A DNA stretch of 64,000 nucleotides from Linum tenue (Eukaryota; Streptophyta; Magnoliopsida; Malpighiales; Linaceae), in NCBI GenBank assembly GCA_946122785.1, contig CAMGYJ010000011.1, positions 22,507,007-22,571,006 on the forward strand, given 5' to 3'. Below are positions 1 to 10,384 of this stretch, piece by piece. The notes beneath the pieces are model-generated. The model had not been told where the DNA came from and ran no database searches. It saw nothing but the letters and a program-made list of their open reading frames with translations. The position numbers and the translations under genes were made by a program. Position 1 is the stretch's first letter; the number at the start of each line of letters is the position of its first letter.

Positions 1-349
1 CTGTGCTAATGTGAACCCAATAAAACCAAACACCAAACTTTAGCTCATATGATGCGCTGTCTATGGTGGATCTTATAAACAAAAAAGATAGAGCAGTTCT
101 AGGAAAGAATGATTAGTGAAAAAATCGAAAGTATCTATGTCATATCTGCTAAACTTATCCGTCATAGGTTGCAGAGATGGGATTCGCTTGAGTATGGTTG
201 GATGAATTGAATAGTCGCAATGGTTTAGATTTGATGTCCTTGATATACATGGATTCTCCATCCCATTCGTCAACCTCCACGACTCCGTTATATTCCTCTT
301 CGGGCACTATCTCGAGTCTATTGTTCAGCTTAACATCCACATGGCTTCC

Positions 350-956
350 TTCCTTGCACTTTACTCCTCACTCAGGTATGCGGGCAAGCAAACTCAATAA
401 TTTGGTCATTGTGTCCAGTTTCCTAAGATCCAAACTGGTTGCGATGGAAAGCCAAGATCTCCAAGCCTGCTCTCGACACAGGCGCACAACAAATCAACAA
501 TCATATTCATTTAGAGGGAGATTATAGACCGGCAGGCTAAGGAGGAACAAAGTATAATGCGAATAAAGATAAAGAAGTTACAGAAGAGACAATCAAAAGT
601 AGGGCTAAGTAGTGACGACCTTGATCCTTGTGCTTCTGGTACAGATGAGTCAGCTGGGTGTAGTTCAAATCGGTCAAGCCGCTGCATCAAGTTCACGCAA
701 CGACAAAACAAACTAGTTAACCATTCATTGGATACATACATATCCATATTTCAGGCGCCACAACCAAGCTTTCAATCTACTTGAATTCATCAGTGCTACA
801 AAGAAACAGTAATTTCCCATGTTCTATGCATATATTTTCAACAACTAATAGACTTTTTAAGGGAAAAGCAGAAAATTACCACTGAGAAGCGACATTAACA
901 ATCATAAGAACCTTCCCCTTGTAGATACTCAGATCAACATCCTTCCCCCTGGCGTC
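350..956 (-). pseudogene. GPX: Glutathione peroxidase (GPX) pseudogene, partial
   Basis: Three exon-like blocks of a plant GPX (thioredoxin-dependent peroxide reductase family) are readable on the minus strand with correct splice sites. Exon A (956-880, 77 bp) encodes [19 protein letters not shown] followed by VNVASQ and a split Cys codon. Exon B (681-620, 62 bp) encodes GLTDLNYTQLTHLYQKHKDQ. Exon C starts at 466 and reads LEILAFHRNQFGS, then stop, then ETG. In the family this last block reads FPCNQFG, so the second conserved Cys is replaced by Arg and an in-frame TAG follows at once. A second stop follows a few codons later and similarity fades below about 375. No first exon ending in the usual FTVK was found upstream and no 3' exons are recognisable. 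It is a relic of a real intron-containing gene, not a retrocopy. Calls rest on remembered family motifs. Confidence 0.85.
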
Positions 957-2044
957 CTGCAAACAACAAAAATGAATTTATATTGAAAATCCATGAAATC
1001 CTGAAGCCAATCAGAACTAACAGCAAGCCACACACAATCAAACAGAGTAACAAATACAAAGTCTCGCTAAACTTTGGATTCAACAAAACGGCTACCCATA
1101 AACCCACAAAAACCCATTAAAAGAGTTGTAACAGAAGAGGACCTTTGATCCAGGGGAAGCCGAGATGCGAGAAGCAATTCGCTAATGTTAGCTGAACCAC
1201 TAACAACAGAATCAGTCGACTGAGAAGCCACATAATGAAAAGGTTCCTGTTTATATCATTAATCACTCTCGATAATAAGATGATTAAGGCTGGGTTTTGC
1301 TTGCTTGGTTGCTGCTGACTTATGTAAAATTCACAAAAACATACGTGGAGTCTAGATGAGAGTAGGGGGATTGAATTAGATAGGTTATCAGTAGGGTTTG
1401 GATGTCATATAATCCTTCAAAACCCTAATACAGGCGTAGACAGAGGGACACTAACCATTTGATAAAAGGCTGGTTCGGAGGTAATGAAGCGGGTCGTCCT
1501 CAATGCACACTCCGGCTAGCAATTCTTCCCCCGATTCAGCAAGTGGGTCTACGAAAGAGGTGCGTCACTCTCCCTAACCCTCTCTTTGTGTCGCCTCTCC
1601 ATCTCCCTTCTCCCTTCACAACCCCCACCTGAGAACTCAACTCCTGAGCTCTGCCCGCCGGCGGCGCTCAATCATGTATTCTGCTCATTCTAGGACGCGA
1701 AAGCTCGCCCCGGTCAACTCGGTAGCAGAAGTCCGTCAGTTCCTACCTCCGCTCAACAGCAAAAATCAGTCCCCTTCCCAAAATAGTCCTCTGTAAAACC
1801 CTCTGTTGCGGGAAGGAGAAAGGAAAACGAGGGAGCGACTGTGCGAAAAGAGGAAGGAGATTTTAGCAAAAGAAAAAGGTAGTGGGAGAAAGACGGTTTC
1901 TTATCACTCCGAAATGGCGGGGCGTTTGTACATTAATCCCGCCTAAACACCCTGTTACATCAGCTTCCTAAATTTACTCTAGGAGCAGGAAAATTTGAAT
2001 GGGGTGTGCAGTTTAACTTTTCAGCTATAAATGATATTGGTGAT
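957..2044. other. Intergenic / former GPX 5' region, no confident gene
   Basis: No coding block is supported here. A short minus-strand stretch around 1145-1240 could encode a peptide containing ASQSTDS, reminiscent of some cytosolic GPX N-termini, but it does not lead into the family's FTVK junction. Around 1560-1640 the DNA is CT-rich, as in plant 5' leaders. It may be the old promoter and leader of the GPX pseudogene. Confidence 0.4.
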
Positions 2045-2523
2045 GCATTAGTTTATTGTTAAATTTTTTTAAGCAATAAAAAGGAGTTTTTTTTCTTTTC
2101 ATATATATTTTACCACCACCAAGAAATAAAAGGGCTTACAAAAAAAAAATTGACACTCCTGAGCCCATTTAAATCCGCATGTGTACTGTAAGTTAGCCCG
2201 TTCCACAGAGGAAAGAGAAAAAAAATTGACACTCCCTATTCTACCCTTCCTACAAACGCTCCTGGAACAGGGATTTTGAAATGGGGAAAGGGTTTTTTCC
2301 TCCTTGCTATTATATGTTTTTAGTTTAAAAAGATACAACAAATGTACTTAGTGTGATTGGTTATGATCTTTGCTTTTCTTTAAAGTGGTCATGGTTTGAA
2401 TCCCAGTACGTGTCTTTTTAATGAATAAAAAAAAGTAACTGTGAAGACCAAAATGTCCTTCCTATTTTCACTCTCGTTGCAGGAAATTTGAAATGGAGCA
2501 ACAGTTTTCCCCTTCCTACTACT
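2045..2523 (+). repeat. SINE-like repeat, copy 1
   Basis: This block is closely repeated at 37716-38208, and its right part again at about 28025-28195. Each right part holds a tRNA-like segment: an A-box-like stretch (TGATTGGTTATGATCTTTGC) and, about 30 bp later, a B-box-like GGTTTGAATCCC (GGTTCGAATCCC in copy 2). This is followed by a shared tail with TTGCAGGAAATTTGAAATGG. The left part ends in a similar tail, which suggests a dimeric SINE. Target duplications were not established. Confidence 0.45.
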
Positions 2524-3907
2524 AGCTTGTTGTCCGACCCGTTGGTCGGAATGTCATTGAATACAATGTATGTATGATGTGTATTTAAAATTTTAAATTA
2601 CTTGAAATGCTGAATTTCGTATGACATTTAGGTGACATCAAAATTATTTTTCCATTTTTGAATTTCTTATAACTTTTCATCATCAATGATGAACATTGTA
2701 AGCTTAATTGTCATAACCAAAGTTGTCAAACCGGTTCAAGTTGTTGAGCCGGTCAAGCAAGTAGTTTGAAGTTTAATGATTTGAATGAGGTCCAACCTGT
2801 TTGAACCATTTCACACCTTTTCTAAAGTTATTGACATATAAGATAGAAATTCTTAGTGACTGAAATGGAATGTAATAACTTATATTTATTAAAAACTCAA
2901 ATTCCATAAGAAAACATACTTATTTCAAGATCCACCCACCATCCTCTTTCCTCTCTCCCCCTCCCCCTTCCCTCTCTCTATCTTTCTCAAACGATCAAAC
3001 ACTTGGCTTTGTAAAGCCGATTTTGGAACACGACTTGTGTCGGACCTAGTCCAACCAGCCGCCCGGTAGAGGTGTAACAACCTTGGTTATAACACCCGTG
3101 AATAACCATTCATAACTTGTCAATTTAATAATGTAGTCACTCTGAAAAGAAAATTGACATAACAAAAAAAGTGTCTAAAAAAGCGTAGCATAAATAGGAA
3201 ACTCATGATCATAACCTTTATTCAATATTTATTTCTTATGCTCGAGAAACAATACATATATAATAGTATCTAAACCTTAAAGTATTCTGCATAATACAAT
3301 AACAATATTAGTAAGAAAATAACATTTTGCATCCATACTCTATGCAATGAAAAAATTAGTTATCAACCCGCATACTCTAAATTTAGTTGAAGTACAATCT
3401 TATTCACTCAACAAAAACTTAAACCTATCTTGTGGTACCTACCTTGCTATTGCACATGACCATATCAATGCATCCATGAAAACTCCAGCTCGACTTTCAT
3501 GATTTGTCTTGTATTGCGGTTATTTTATATTAAACTAATTAACTATAAATGATAAATATGGTCAATTATCATATAAGATAAAATATTCAAATAATTGAAA
3601 TCGGTCACTTACAGTTTTCATAACAATATCGTTGCTTTAATAGTTCTAAAAATTAATACCAAGTTAAGAATTCTACATCACATCTACACATTTAATACTG
3701 CAATTCAATATGGAATATTCGAATCAATGATATTTGGGTTCAATTTTAAAATTATCCTCCATTTATAAGATAGACATAAATTAAATTTATTATTAAACTC
3801 AAATCAAAATAAAAAAACATGAACATTCAAATATCAAATAACAAAAAAAGTACTTACGGGAAAGTTAACGGGCTAGCTAACAGTAGTGGAAAAGTCGTGT
3901 GATTTTA
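2524..3907. other. AT-rich intergenic DNA
   Basis: AT-rich sequence with a CT-rich tract near 2940-2995. I see no open frame, splice-supported exon, RNA gene or bounded element. Confidence 0.5.
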
Positions 3908-4178
3908 GGCTAAATTACATGTTTAGTCACTCAAATTATACAAATCTTTCACGTTTGCCACCCAAATTACTTTTCTTTCTTATTCGCCACTAACATTACG
4001 AATCGTTTCACTGTTAGTCACCGGCCGTTACACTCCGTTAAATTTATCCTACGTGGCAGTCAACTATAAAGTTTATCCTTTAACTAGATGACGTGGAAAT
4101 TAAAAAATAAAAAATAAAAATATTTTTCCACATTATATTCCACTTACTTTGTCTACATTATTTATCATATTAATCATT
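3908..4178 (+). repeat. Left terminal inverted repeat of the giant MULE
   Basis: It matches the reverse complement of the right end through GGCTAAATTACA, the CTTTCACGTTTGCCACCCAA block, the GTTAGTCACCGG block and an A/T-rich run ending near TATTTTTCCAC. Alignment breaks near 4178 where captured sequence begins, then resumes at about 5296 with TGACATGCATGTCA. Confidence 0.85.
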
Positions 4179-4231
4179 GAATAAAAATTAATTAAATTAC
4201 AAAAATTAATTATCAACCGCCAGCCTCCATG

Positions 4232-4560
4232 TCGTCTTCCTCCCTTTCGTGGCTGAAGGACACATGATCCCAATGACAGACATGGCAAGGCTGACGCTCA
4301 ATTGGGTCTTCAAATCCAAACCCACATCATGTAATTCCCCTGTGCCGAGGCAGGGTTGCCGGAAGGTTGCGAGAACGTCTACATCATCAAGTCCCCCGAC
4401 CTCATGATCCCGTTCTTCAATTCCATGGTCGTCTTGCAGCGACTCTTCGAGGACCTCCTCCGGCAGTGACGGCCGGATTGCATAGTCGCCGACGTGGTCT
4501 TCTCCCGGGCTACAGAAACCGCCGACAAGGGGATTTCAAAGGGTGATTTGGTGGAAAAAA
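4232..4560 (+). pseudogene. Captured UDP-glycosyltransferase (UGT73-like) fragment
   Basis: Plus-strand fragments read PFVAEGHMIPMTDMARL, then, after a deletion and frame change, FPCAEAGLPEGCENV, a block with SPDLMIPFFNSM, and RPDCIVADVVF. These match the order and spacing of the N-terminal acceptor-binding half of plant family-1 UGTs, where 'QGHMIPM.DMA' near the N-terminus is followed by 'AEAGLPEGCEN' and 'PDCIVADMFFPW'. The stretch between the first two blocks is shorter than in intact enzymes, and stops occur. It lies between the left TIR and the interior and is missing from the right end, which is the pattern of gene-fragment capture (Pack-MULE behaviour). It cannot encode an enzyme. The UGT73 subfamily is my best guess; membership of the UGT family is much surer. 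Confidence 0.75.
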
Positions 4561-5270
4561 ATGGGTAAGGGGATATGTGGGTAAATGTTTTCTGGGCTTT
4601 GGGATTTCGATGTAAAAATCGCAGAGAGCAGGTTGATCAAGATCAACAACGGTCGTCGAATGGATTATGTCTTGGATGATTCAGATCCGCCTCCGCTAGT
4701 GCTTCTTTGACCAAACAGAGAGGTCTCCGACTCATGTCTCTCGATGATGGGAGATTGACTGTGAGAGGAAGGATTAGGCCGCACCGGCAAAGTAAACGGC
4801 ACTGGTAGAGCAGTGCTGATGAAAGTGAATAAAGTGATATGAAAGCCCTTCCATATATTCAACTCACTGGGGATTTGGTTGTCTGGGTGAGATGATAAAA
4901 GTTTCCCAGTGACGACAATAGGTAAGGCAAATGTAGATTTTGGGGTTTTGGATTCGGGGAAGGAAATGGAAGAAGAAAAATTTGACGAACAAATGGTGCT
5001 GAGATTTTGGGAAGAAAAGATCTTCAAGCTCTCATCTCAGAGTCGCGAAACTCGGCGATCCTGGACGCCATCAAAACGGCGGCGAGGCGGGACCTGGAGA
5101 CGGTGATCGTCAATAATATCTCCGACCGCGCTTACAACATAATCCGATACACTCTTGGGCCTTGGCATTGAACAACACCGGAACCACCATTTACAGCGTC
5201 CTTCGACAGACGGTGGCGGCGATGGTGGAGGCGGCCTACGCAGCGATAAATCAATTTTACCATTTATTAA
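4561..5270. other. Remainder of captured segment, origin not recognised
   Basis: This GC-richer stretch continues to the point where TIR similarity resumes. It contains moderate open frames on both strands (for example 4665-5027 minus, 120 codons) with no family motif I recognise. A plus-strand piece near 5030-5150 reads ISESRNSAILDAIK followed by ARRDLETVIVNNISDRAYN and looks like genuine exon sequence of unknown origin. It is probably one or more further captured host fragments. Confidence 0.45.
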
Positions 5271-5295
5271 TTATTAAATGATAGGGTATGCCTAC

Positions 5296-5336
5296 TATGA
5301 CATGCATGTCACGGTGACATGCACTTTTCGGTCGAC
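5296..5336. repeat. Inner TIR segment with palindromic TGACATGCATGTCA / GTCACGGTGAC
   Basis: The stretch TGACATGCATGTCACGGTGAC, a few bases and then TTTTCGGTCGACC is repeated in inverse orientation at about 27640-27685. It marks the inner edge of the TIR on both sides and contains the outermost GGTCGACC motif of each end. Confidence 0.75.
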
Positions 5337-5690
5337 CTATTCCTGAAGGCGGTCGACCGAATTGACTAATTTGGGAAGCACGAGAAAGCATTGCGGTCGA
5401 CCTCAACGACGACCTGGTCGACCGCACTTAGTTTAAGTTGTTATTTTTGGTCGACCAGAATAAAACCTCGGTCGGCCATTTCGTTGGCGTCAGAAACAAC
5501 ATGGTCGACCACCTAAGGTATATAGGTCTACCACTTGATGTCAGTCATTAACAAAATGGTCGACCAGATAAGGAAAGAGGTCGACCAGATAGAAGGTAAG
5601 TGTTCTATCAAAGTGTCCAATCATTTGACGTAAAATGAAGATCAAGTGTTGGTTTCACGGTCGACCTAATCCGGTACGAGGTCGACCGAA
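5329..5690. promoter_or_regulatory. GGTCGACC motif array, block A
   Basis: Ten exact GGTCGACC palindromes occur in about 360 bp, with near variants GGTCGGCC and GGTCTACC. Five neighbouring pairs are separated by exactly 13 bp and one by 14 bp. The block lies between the left TIR and the 3' end of the transposon-protein gene. Confidence 0.8.
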
Positions 5691-5886
5691 TACAAGAAAG
5701 TTAACCTATGCCCCGTGTCTTTTTTGCTTATGTATGTCGATTTGTGTGGTTCTTTTGATCGTATAAATTATGTTTCAAACCATCATAAAATAGTCATAAA
5801 TAATGATAACAATGACTCATACAATAAAACTGAAATCATAATTGTTCACACATAAAAATAAAACTAAAAAAACTACAGAATAACAA

Positions 5887-6138
5887 TCAACAATCGTTTT
5901 GACCACTTAACAATAAAAACACACAATCTAAAATCTCCGCGCTCCTACTCATCTCCCCTCTCTCCCTCATCCACATTTTCTTTATTTTGGTGCTAGCATG
6001 ATGGTGGTCAGATGTGGTGGGATGCATGTATCTTCCGCTGAAAGATCGCCACTCATCTCGCATCTCATTCACAGTGACCTGCATTGTGCTCATCTGGGCG
6101 GTCATTTGCCCCATGTAGTCGTACATGCCAGTCATCTG
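5887..6138 (-). pseudogene. Putative plant transposon protein gene, 3' exon part (split by retrotransposon)
   Basis: This is the C-terminal part of the gene whose upstream part ends at 17703. The minus strand continues the repeated MTGMYDYMGQMTAQM segment, which echoes the MDGMYEYMGQMSTQ segment encoded just across the insertion, then runs through VNEMRDEWRSF to a stop at 5887. Reading frame is preserved across the insertion once one copy of the 5-bp target duplication is removed, so the two parts were one exon. The Met/Gln-rich repeat is likely a coiled coil. Function is unknown. Confidence 0.75.
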
Positions 6139-7105
6139 TGATACACCCCTAGGAGGGTGTACGATCAGAATCAACGCAGCACAGGCCTCAATTCAATTGA
6201 ACTAAGGTCTCTTTCTTGCTCCTGACGAAACAGAGTCCCAAAACCAGCCTAGGTAACTAGTTTCGAGCACCAAAACAGATGGAATCTGAGGGTTTCTTCA
6301 CACCTGGGAAGAAGCACTCGAGATATAGGGTTGTCTTCGAGTAACTGAGGGTGAAAAACTCAGCTAATAGACTCAATTGTCCTAGGTTTGATCGCAACCA
6401 AATCCTAAGCTCAACAATCAACTCGCAAGTTGTTCAATTTTGGGGTTTGTCTTATTCAATGCAATCTGAATCATACAAACGAGTTTGAGGCCTTTTTATA
6501 GGCTTACATAGTTACAAACAAACTAGAATAAGGATTGAAATTAACCTAACTAAGCAAGGAAACTGAATTACAAACATAATCCGAATAGAATTAGGAATCC
6601 TTGTGGAACTCGGATTACTGGCAGTGCGAGGTAGCTTCTTTGAAGCCCTCGAAAATGGTCTTCCTGGATGAATCGATCTCACCCAATGCCTTGTCGTTGT
6701 AAAAGAACACTTCCTATTTGACCTCCAATTGGAATCAGTCCAAACTCATACTCCAAACTCCAGATATAGGTCCTCAAAGTTGGCATCTCGGAACAGCTTT
6801 CTGCCTTAGCCAAATCTGGACAGATTCCAGGTTTCTTCATAGCATTTTGTGAGACTTGAAAAACATACTTTCTGGAATCTCCTCGAGCTCCATGATATAT
6901 CAATGAACTCATAAAGTCTTGAGGTTTACATTGATGCCTTGATCCATCATTTCCATTGATTGGTTTGAGAGATATAAGCCCCCAAAGTAGGTTCCTTGGA
7001 CTGGATTCCATACTTAGCCATTTTCCCCCTTTCTTCTTTCCAACCTTACTTCCTTCTTCCTCAAGCAATTCCAACTTCAAGATTGATCCAATTGGGATCA
7101 TATCA
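6139..7105 (-). repeat. 3' LTR of retrotransposon II
   Basis: Begins TGATACACCCCTAGGAGGG and ends GGGATCATATCA on the plus strand. It matches 16737-17702 almost throughout, with one single-base indel and about 15 substitutions. Confidence 0.9.
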
Positions 7106-7889
7106 GGCCCCCCTGTTGAAAAAGCTTTGTCCTCAAAGCTTGACCTTTCTTCCTTTCAAACTTTGCACAGAATTGATCCCAAATAGGATCGAAAGTGGGC
7201 TGCTCCAACACAGTTTTCGGCATAAAAATTACGCCTTCAATCTCACCTTCAAGCTTCTCCAGGGACTTTGAAGCTTGCATAGCTGTTGGGAACCCTTCCT
7301 GAACTTGAGAAAAACTTCCCTCGCCGTTCAATTTTACAGGAAATTGATCAGAACAATTCCCAGGTAGTTTGATGTCACTTTCGTACATGTTCTTCCTCAA
7401 ACAAATTGGGGGTTTTCGATTCAAGCTTCCCCAATCCAATTCATCGACTCCAACATCTTCGCCATGATTCCAATTGAAGGTTGGGACCTGCCACCAGTCT
7501 CGAATCATTACCATTGTCGCCAAACCTTCAGCTTCCTTTTTCCCGCCGCCCGCCGTTTTCAAACTTTCGCAACCCAGATTCCTCAATCGAAAATTGGGGC
7601 TTTTGGATTCAAGCATCCCTGGACTGAATTGCGTGTTCCGAGAGCTTACCAGGGTGCCTCCAATCGATTTTACTTCAGCCACTTGGCTCGAATCATGCCC
7701 GAACTCCCTAACCAATAAGCTCGAATTTTGTTCTTCATTGGTCGCTTTCAGAGGAGTTGAAGCTCGAATTCGATCCACCAATTTGGGTTGATTCGACTCT
7801 TTCTGAGTTATGGGAGAGCTTCCTGGATCCTTATGGAACATTTCAGCACCCTCGGATTGGATCGACGAATTCCCCAGACTTCCACCCAA
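7098..7889 (-). CDS. Unrecognised 263-codon ORF in the 3' interior of retrotransposon II
   Basis: An open minus-strand frame lies between the nested insertion and the 3' LTR, where a full element would carry the end of pol. I do not recognise a domain. Near the C-terminus it reads DPIWDQFCAKFERKKGQALR followed by TKLFQQGG; the latter resembles the short tail (LRT..FQ.GG) that often ends plant chromovirus polyproteins, so this may be a diverged or rearranged pol remnant. The N-terminal two thirds is Ser/Gly-rich and looks unique. There is no sign of reverse transcriptase or integrase motifs. It could be translated only as part of the element's RNA, and it may be no more than a chance open frame. 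Confidence 0.4.
   Translation of the reverse strand: MGGSLGNSSIQSEGAEMFHKDPGSSPITQKESNQPKLVDRIRASTPLKATNEEQNSSLLVREFGHDSSQVAEVKSIGGTLVSSRNTQFSPGMLESKSPNFRLRNLGCESLKTAGGGKKEAEGLATMVMIRDWWQVPTFNWNHGEDVGVDELDWGSLNRKPPICLRKNMYESDIKLPGNCSDQFPVKLNGEGSFSQVQEGFPTAMQASKSLEKLEGEIEGVIFMPKTVLEQPTFDPIWDQFCAKFERKKGQALRTKLFQQGGLI
7106..7117 (-). other. Polypurine tract of retrotransposon II
   Basis: The minus strand reads ACAGGGGGGCC immediately before the 3' LTR, the expected position for the plus-strand primer. Confidence 0.7.
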
Positions 7890-7986
7890 TTGACCCTCTC
7901 TCCTCCCCTGCTCCGTCGTCGGCGAAGAACAGGGGTGTGCTGAACATGGCGGTGGAGCGCGTTGTCGTCTGATTGCCGTGAGTACC

Positions 7987-9312
7987 TGATAGACCGATAA
8001 TTATACATGTTTTCACCGATATTCTGAAGCCGTTTATGATGTGGAATCTCGTATTTTAAGCCGATTTTACGCTAGGTTGTGTGTTTATGTCATATTTCAG
8101 GTCCCGGCATTGGAATCGAGGCGGAGAAACGAGTTCTGGGTCGAAAGGAGCAGAGATGGGACAAAGCGGGCTGCAGGAGGAAAATACCCGGTCAGGTGGC
8201 CAAATACCCGACCGGGTATTCATCACTTATGGGCGCCCGAGAAGCAGAGAGGGGCCCGGGCAAAACAGCAAAATCCCCGGTCGGGGATCATGGCGAGTGA
8301 CCGGGGATTCTTCCCTTAATGAAACGGTGCGCTGCGGAAATACCCGGTCGAAACCCAAAATACCCGACCGGGTATCGCGACCAGGCAGCCAATTTAAGGA
8401 GAAAGAAGGCCAACATTGAAGGGTTCCGAGTTTTTGAGAGAGAAAGCGATACCTAGAGAGAGAAAGCGACGAACCAGAGTTCCCAAGCGCCATAGATCGA
8501 TCTTCAACACCATTGGAGCCCGTCTTGAGCTTGGAGAAGTGCGATTAAACGTCCAGGAGCAGAAATCCAACTTCACAGTATGATTTCCGCGTCTGAATAT
8601 GCTTTTGCTTCTTTCTCTATGGAGTAGTTTCCCCATTCATCTGGGTATGGGGAACCCTAGATTTGTATGCTAGGTCTGATTGTATGAACCCAAGTACAGA
8701 GTTTGTGAATTGATTATATTCGATTGAGGTTTGAATGATTGAATGACTTGAATCCTGATCAAATTCCTGTTGTTTCTGCTTTAACCTAGAATGAGAATAT
8801 CTGCCTAGGTTGATAGAGTACCCTTAATCGAAGGTGGCGAATTGGTGACTTTAGTCGAGAAGCCAATTCGCTATTCTGTACCGAAGACAGTTCGGTAGTG
8901 GAGGTTTGGTTCATTAGGGCCTCAATCTGTTTACTCCGGTGGAGGTTAGTCGCCCGCTAGAGACTCAGATTGAGAGGGTCTGGAGACCTTTAGTCGAGAC
9001 TTCAGGCTAATTGAGAACCTTCCGCAGTATAACTTTCATGAAAACTGAACTTGGTAAATTGCAATCCGGCTTAACTGCAGTCTAGGGGAAACCATATCCG
9101 GGTGACCTCTCTTGACTTGACAACAACCGTTTACTTGCTCTGTGTTTTGTTTGCTTGAGTTGCACTAAAAGTTCACCGCTAAATAACAAGAATTCACCAA
9201 GTAGTCATCACATCTAGGACCCGGGTTGACAATAAAACCCAAACCCGCTATACTACGCTTTAGGAAGTGGTTGCACTTGGCCATTTTCTAGAGTGACAGT
9301 AGGAGTGAGTCA
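7987..9312 (+). repeat. 5' LTR of retrotransposon I
   Basis: Identical in length to 13557-14882. The region 8180-8380 is packed with palindrome-related motifs, AATACCCGACCGGGTATT and half forms such as AAATACCCGGTC and CCCCGGTCGGGG, probably U3 regulatory repeats. Confidence 0.95.
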
Positions 9313-9318
9313 AGTTTT

Positions 9319-9336
9319 TGGCGCCGTTGCCGGGGA
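9319..9336 (+). other. Primer-binding site, tRNA-Asp type
   Basis: TGGCGCCGTTGCCGGGGA starts 7 bases after the 5' LTR. It matches the complement of the plant tRNA-Asp 3' end, the usual primer for Athila/Tat-type elements. Confidence 0.85.
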
Positions 9337-9460
9337 CGGCTAGGTTGTTGAAGAAAAGTGATTTCTGTTACTTTAGCATTTTCATTTTTGCATTGAGTTT
9401 TTGTTTTTCCCACTTGTGCCTTCACGGGGTTTGCATTGCTTGATTGTGTGCAGATAGTGC

Positions 9461-10384
9461 ATGACCCGTAGCCAGTCGGGAGGTTTACTGCCGTTGAACC
9501 CTGAGATTGAGCGCACCTGCAAACAACTTCGGAGACAACAGCAAGCTAGACTGGCTACGGTGGAGCGCCGAGACAGCCAATTGACCAGCGACTCCGAGGA
9601 CGAGCACGAGATGGAAGGCTATCAGAACCCGCCTCCTCAGAACCAGATCCTGGGGAATGACCCAAACCCCCAGGGAGCTGGCCATTATCATCCACCACCA
9701 CCGGGTCCCACCTTGGAGTACTACTATACTCCACGGATTGCTGACATCCGCCCGGTCATCCTCTATCCGCCCATTCCTGCAAACAACTTCGAGATCAAGC
9801 CATGCTGGATTCAGCTCATCACATCATCTATCCAGTTCCATGGTTTGAAGGATGAGGAAGCCCGGGCACACCTTTCCCGTTTTCTGCAGCTGACGAACGG
9901 GTTCAAGCTGAATGGTGTTCCGGATGATGCAATCCGCCTTCACCTTTTCCCCCATTCTCTGGCGGGGAATGCTAAGAGGTGGTTGGAGACCCAGCCCCCA
10001 CTGTCCATCACTTCTTGGGACGACCTGGCGGATAAGTTCGTGCACAGATATTATCCGGCATCGAAGACTACTGAGATTCAGCGGGAGATCACTCACTTCC
10101 GCCAAGAGCCAGATGAGTCCCTTCGTGATGCATGGGAGCGGTACATGGGATACTTCTGGCAGTGTCCCCATCATGGCTTCAGCGATGCTTTCACAGTGGG
10201 GAACTTCTACAGTGCCCTCACCCCAGACAGCCAGAGGGTGATCGAGTCTCTATGCCCAGGAGGGGATATCCTTACTAAGACTCCACCCGAGCTGAACCAG
10301 ATGATCAGTACTTTGGCTGCCCGCGATCATTCCTGGGGGCAGAACAACAGAGGTAGGAATTCCCGGGACCGGGGTGTGCATTAG
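9461..10384 (+). pseudogene. gag: gag, N-terminal part (capsid region), retrotransposon I
   Basis: A 307-codon frame starts MTRSQSGGLLPLNPEIERTC. It has a charged, proline-rich N-terminus (about residues 1-100), then a Retrotrans_gag-type capsid core with motifs LHLFPHSLAGNAKRWLE, W..LADKFVHRYYP and FRQEPDESLRDAWERY. Gag packages the element RNA into particles and would be expected to act in the cytoplasm. The frame closes with TAG at 10382, while the downstream ORF (zinc knuckle and protease) is open in another frame right across this point. A one-base change near 10370-10385 therefore separates what is normally one protein. Without a similar element for comparison I cannot exclude a programmed frameshift, but a simple mutation is likelier. 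Confidence 0.8.

Noticed and set aside
1145..1240. GPX exon 1 (ASQSTDS-like start)
   Set aside because: It does not contain or lead to the conserved FTVK junction, and an extra TG after ATG would break the frame.
2420..2520. A functional tRNA gene
   Set aside because: Only A-box and B-box-like words are present. No cloverleaf could be drawn; it fits a SINE head better.
4665..5027. 120-codon minus-strand ORF in the captured segment
   Set aside because: No recognised domain. Serine/proline-rich; kept only as part of the unidentified captured DNA.
8041..8419. Plus-strand ORFs repeated at 13611-13989
   Set aside because: They lie in the two LTRs and are duplicated with them. They overlap in several frames and show no protein-like pattern.
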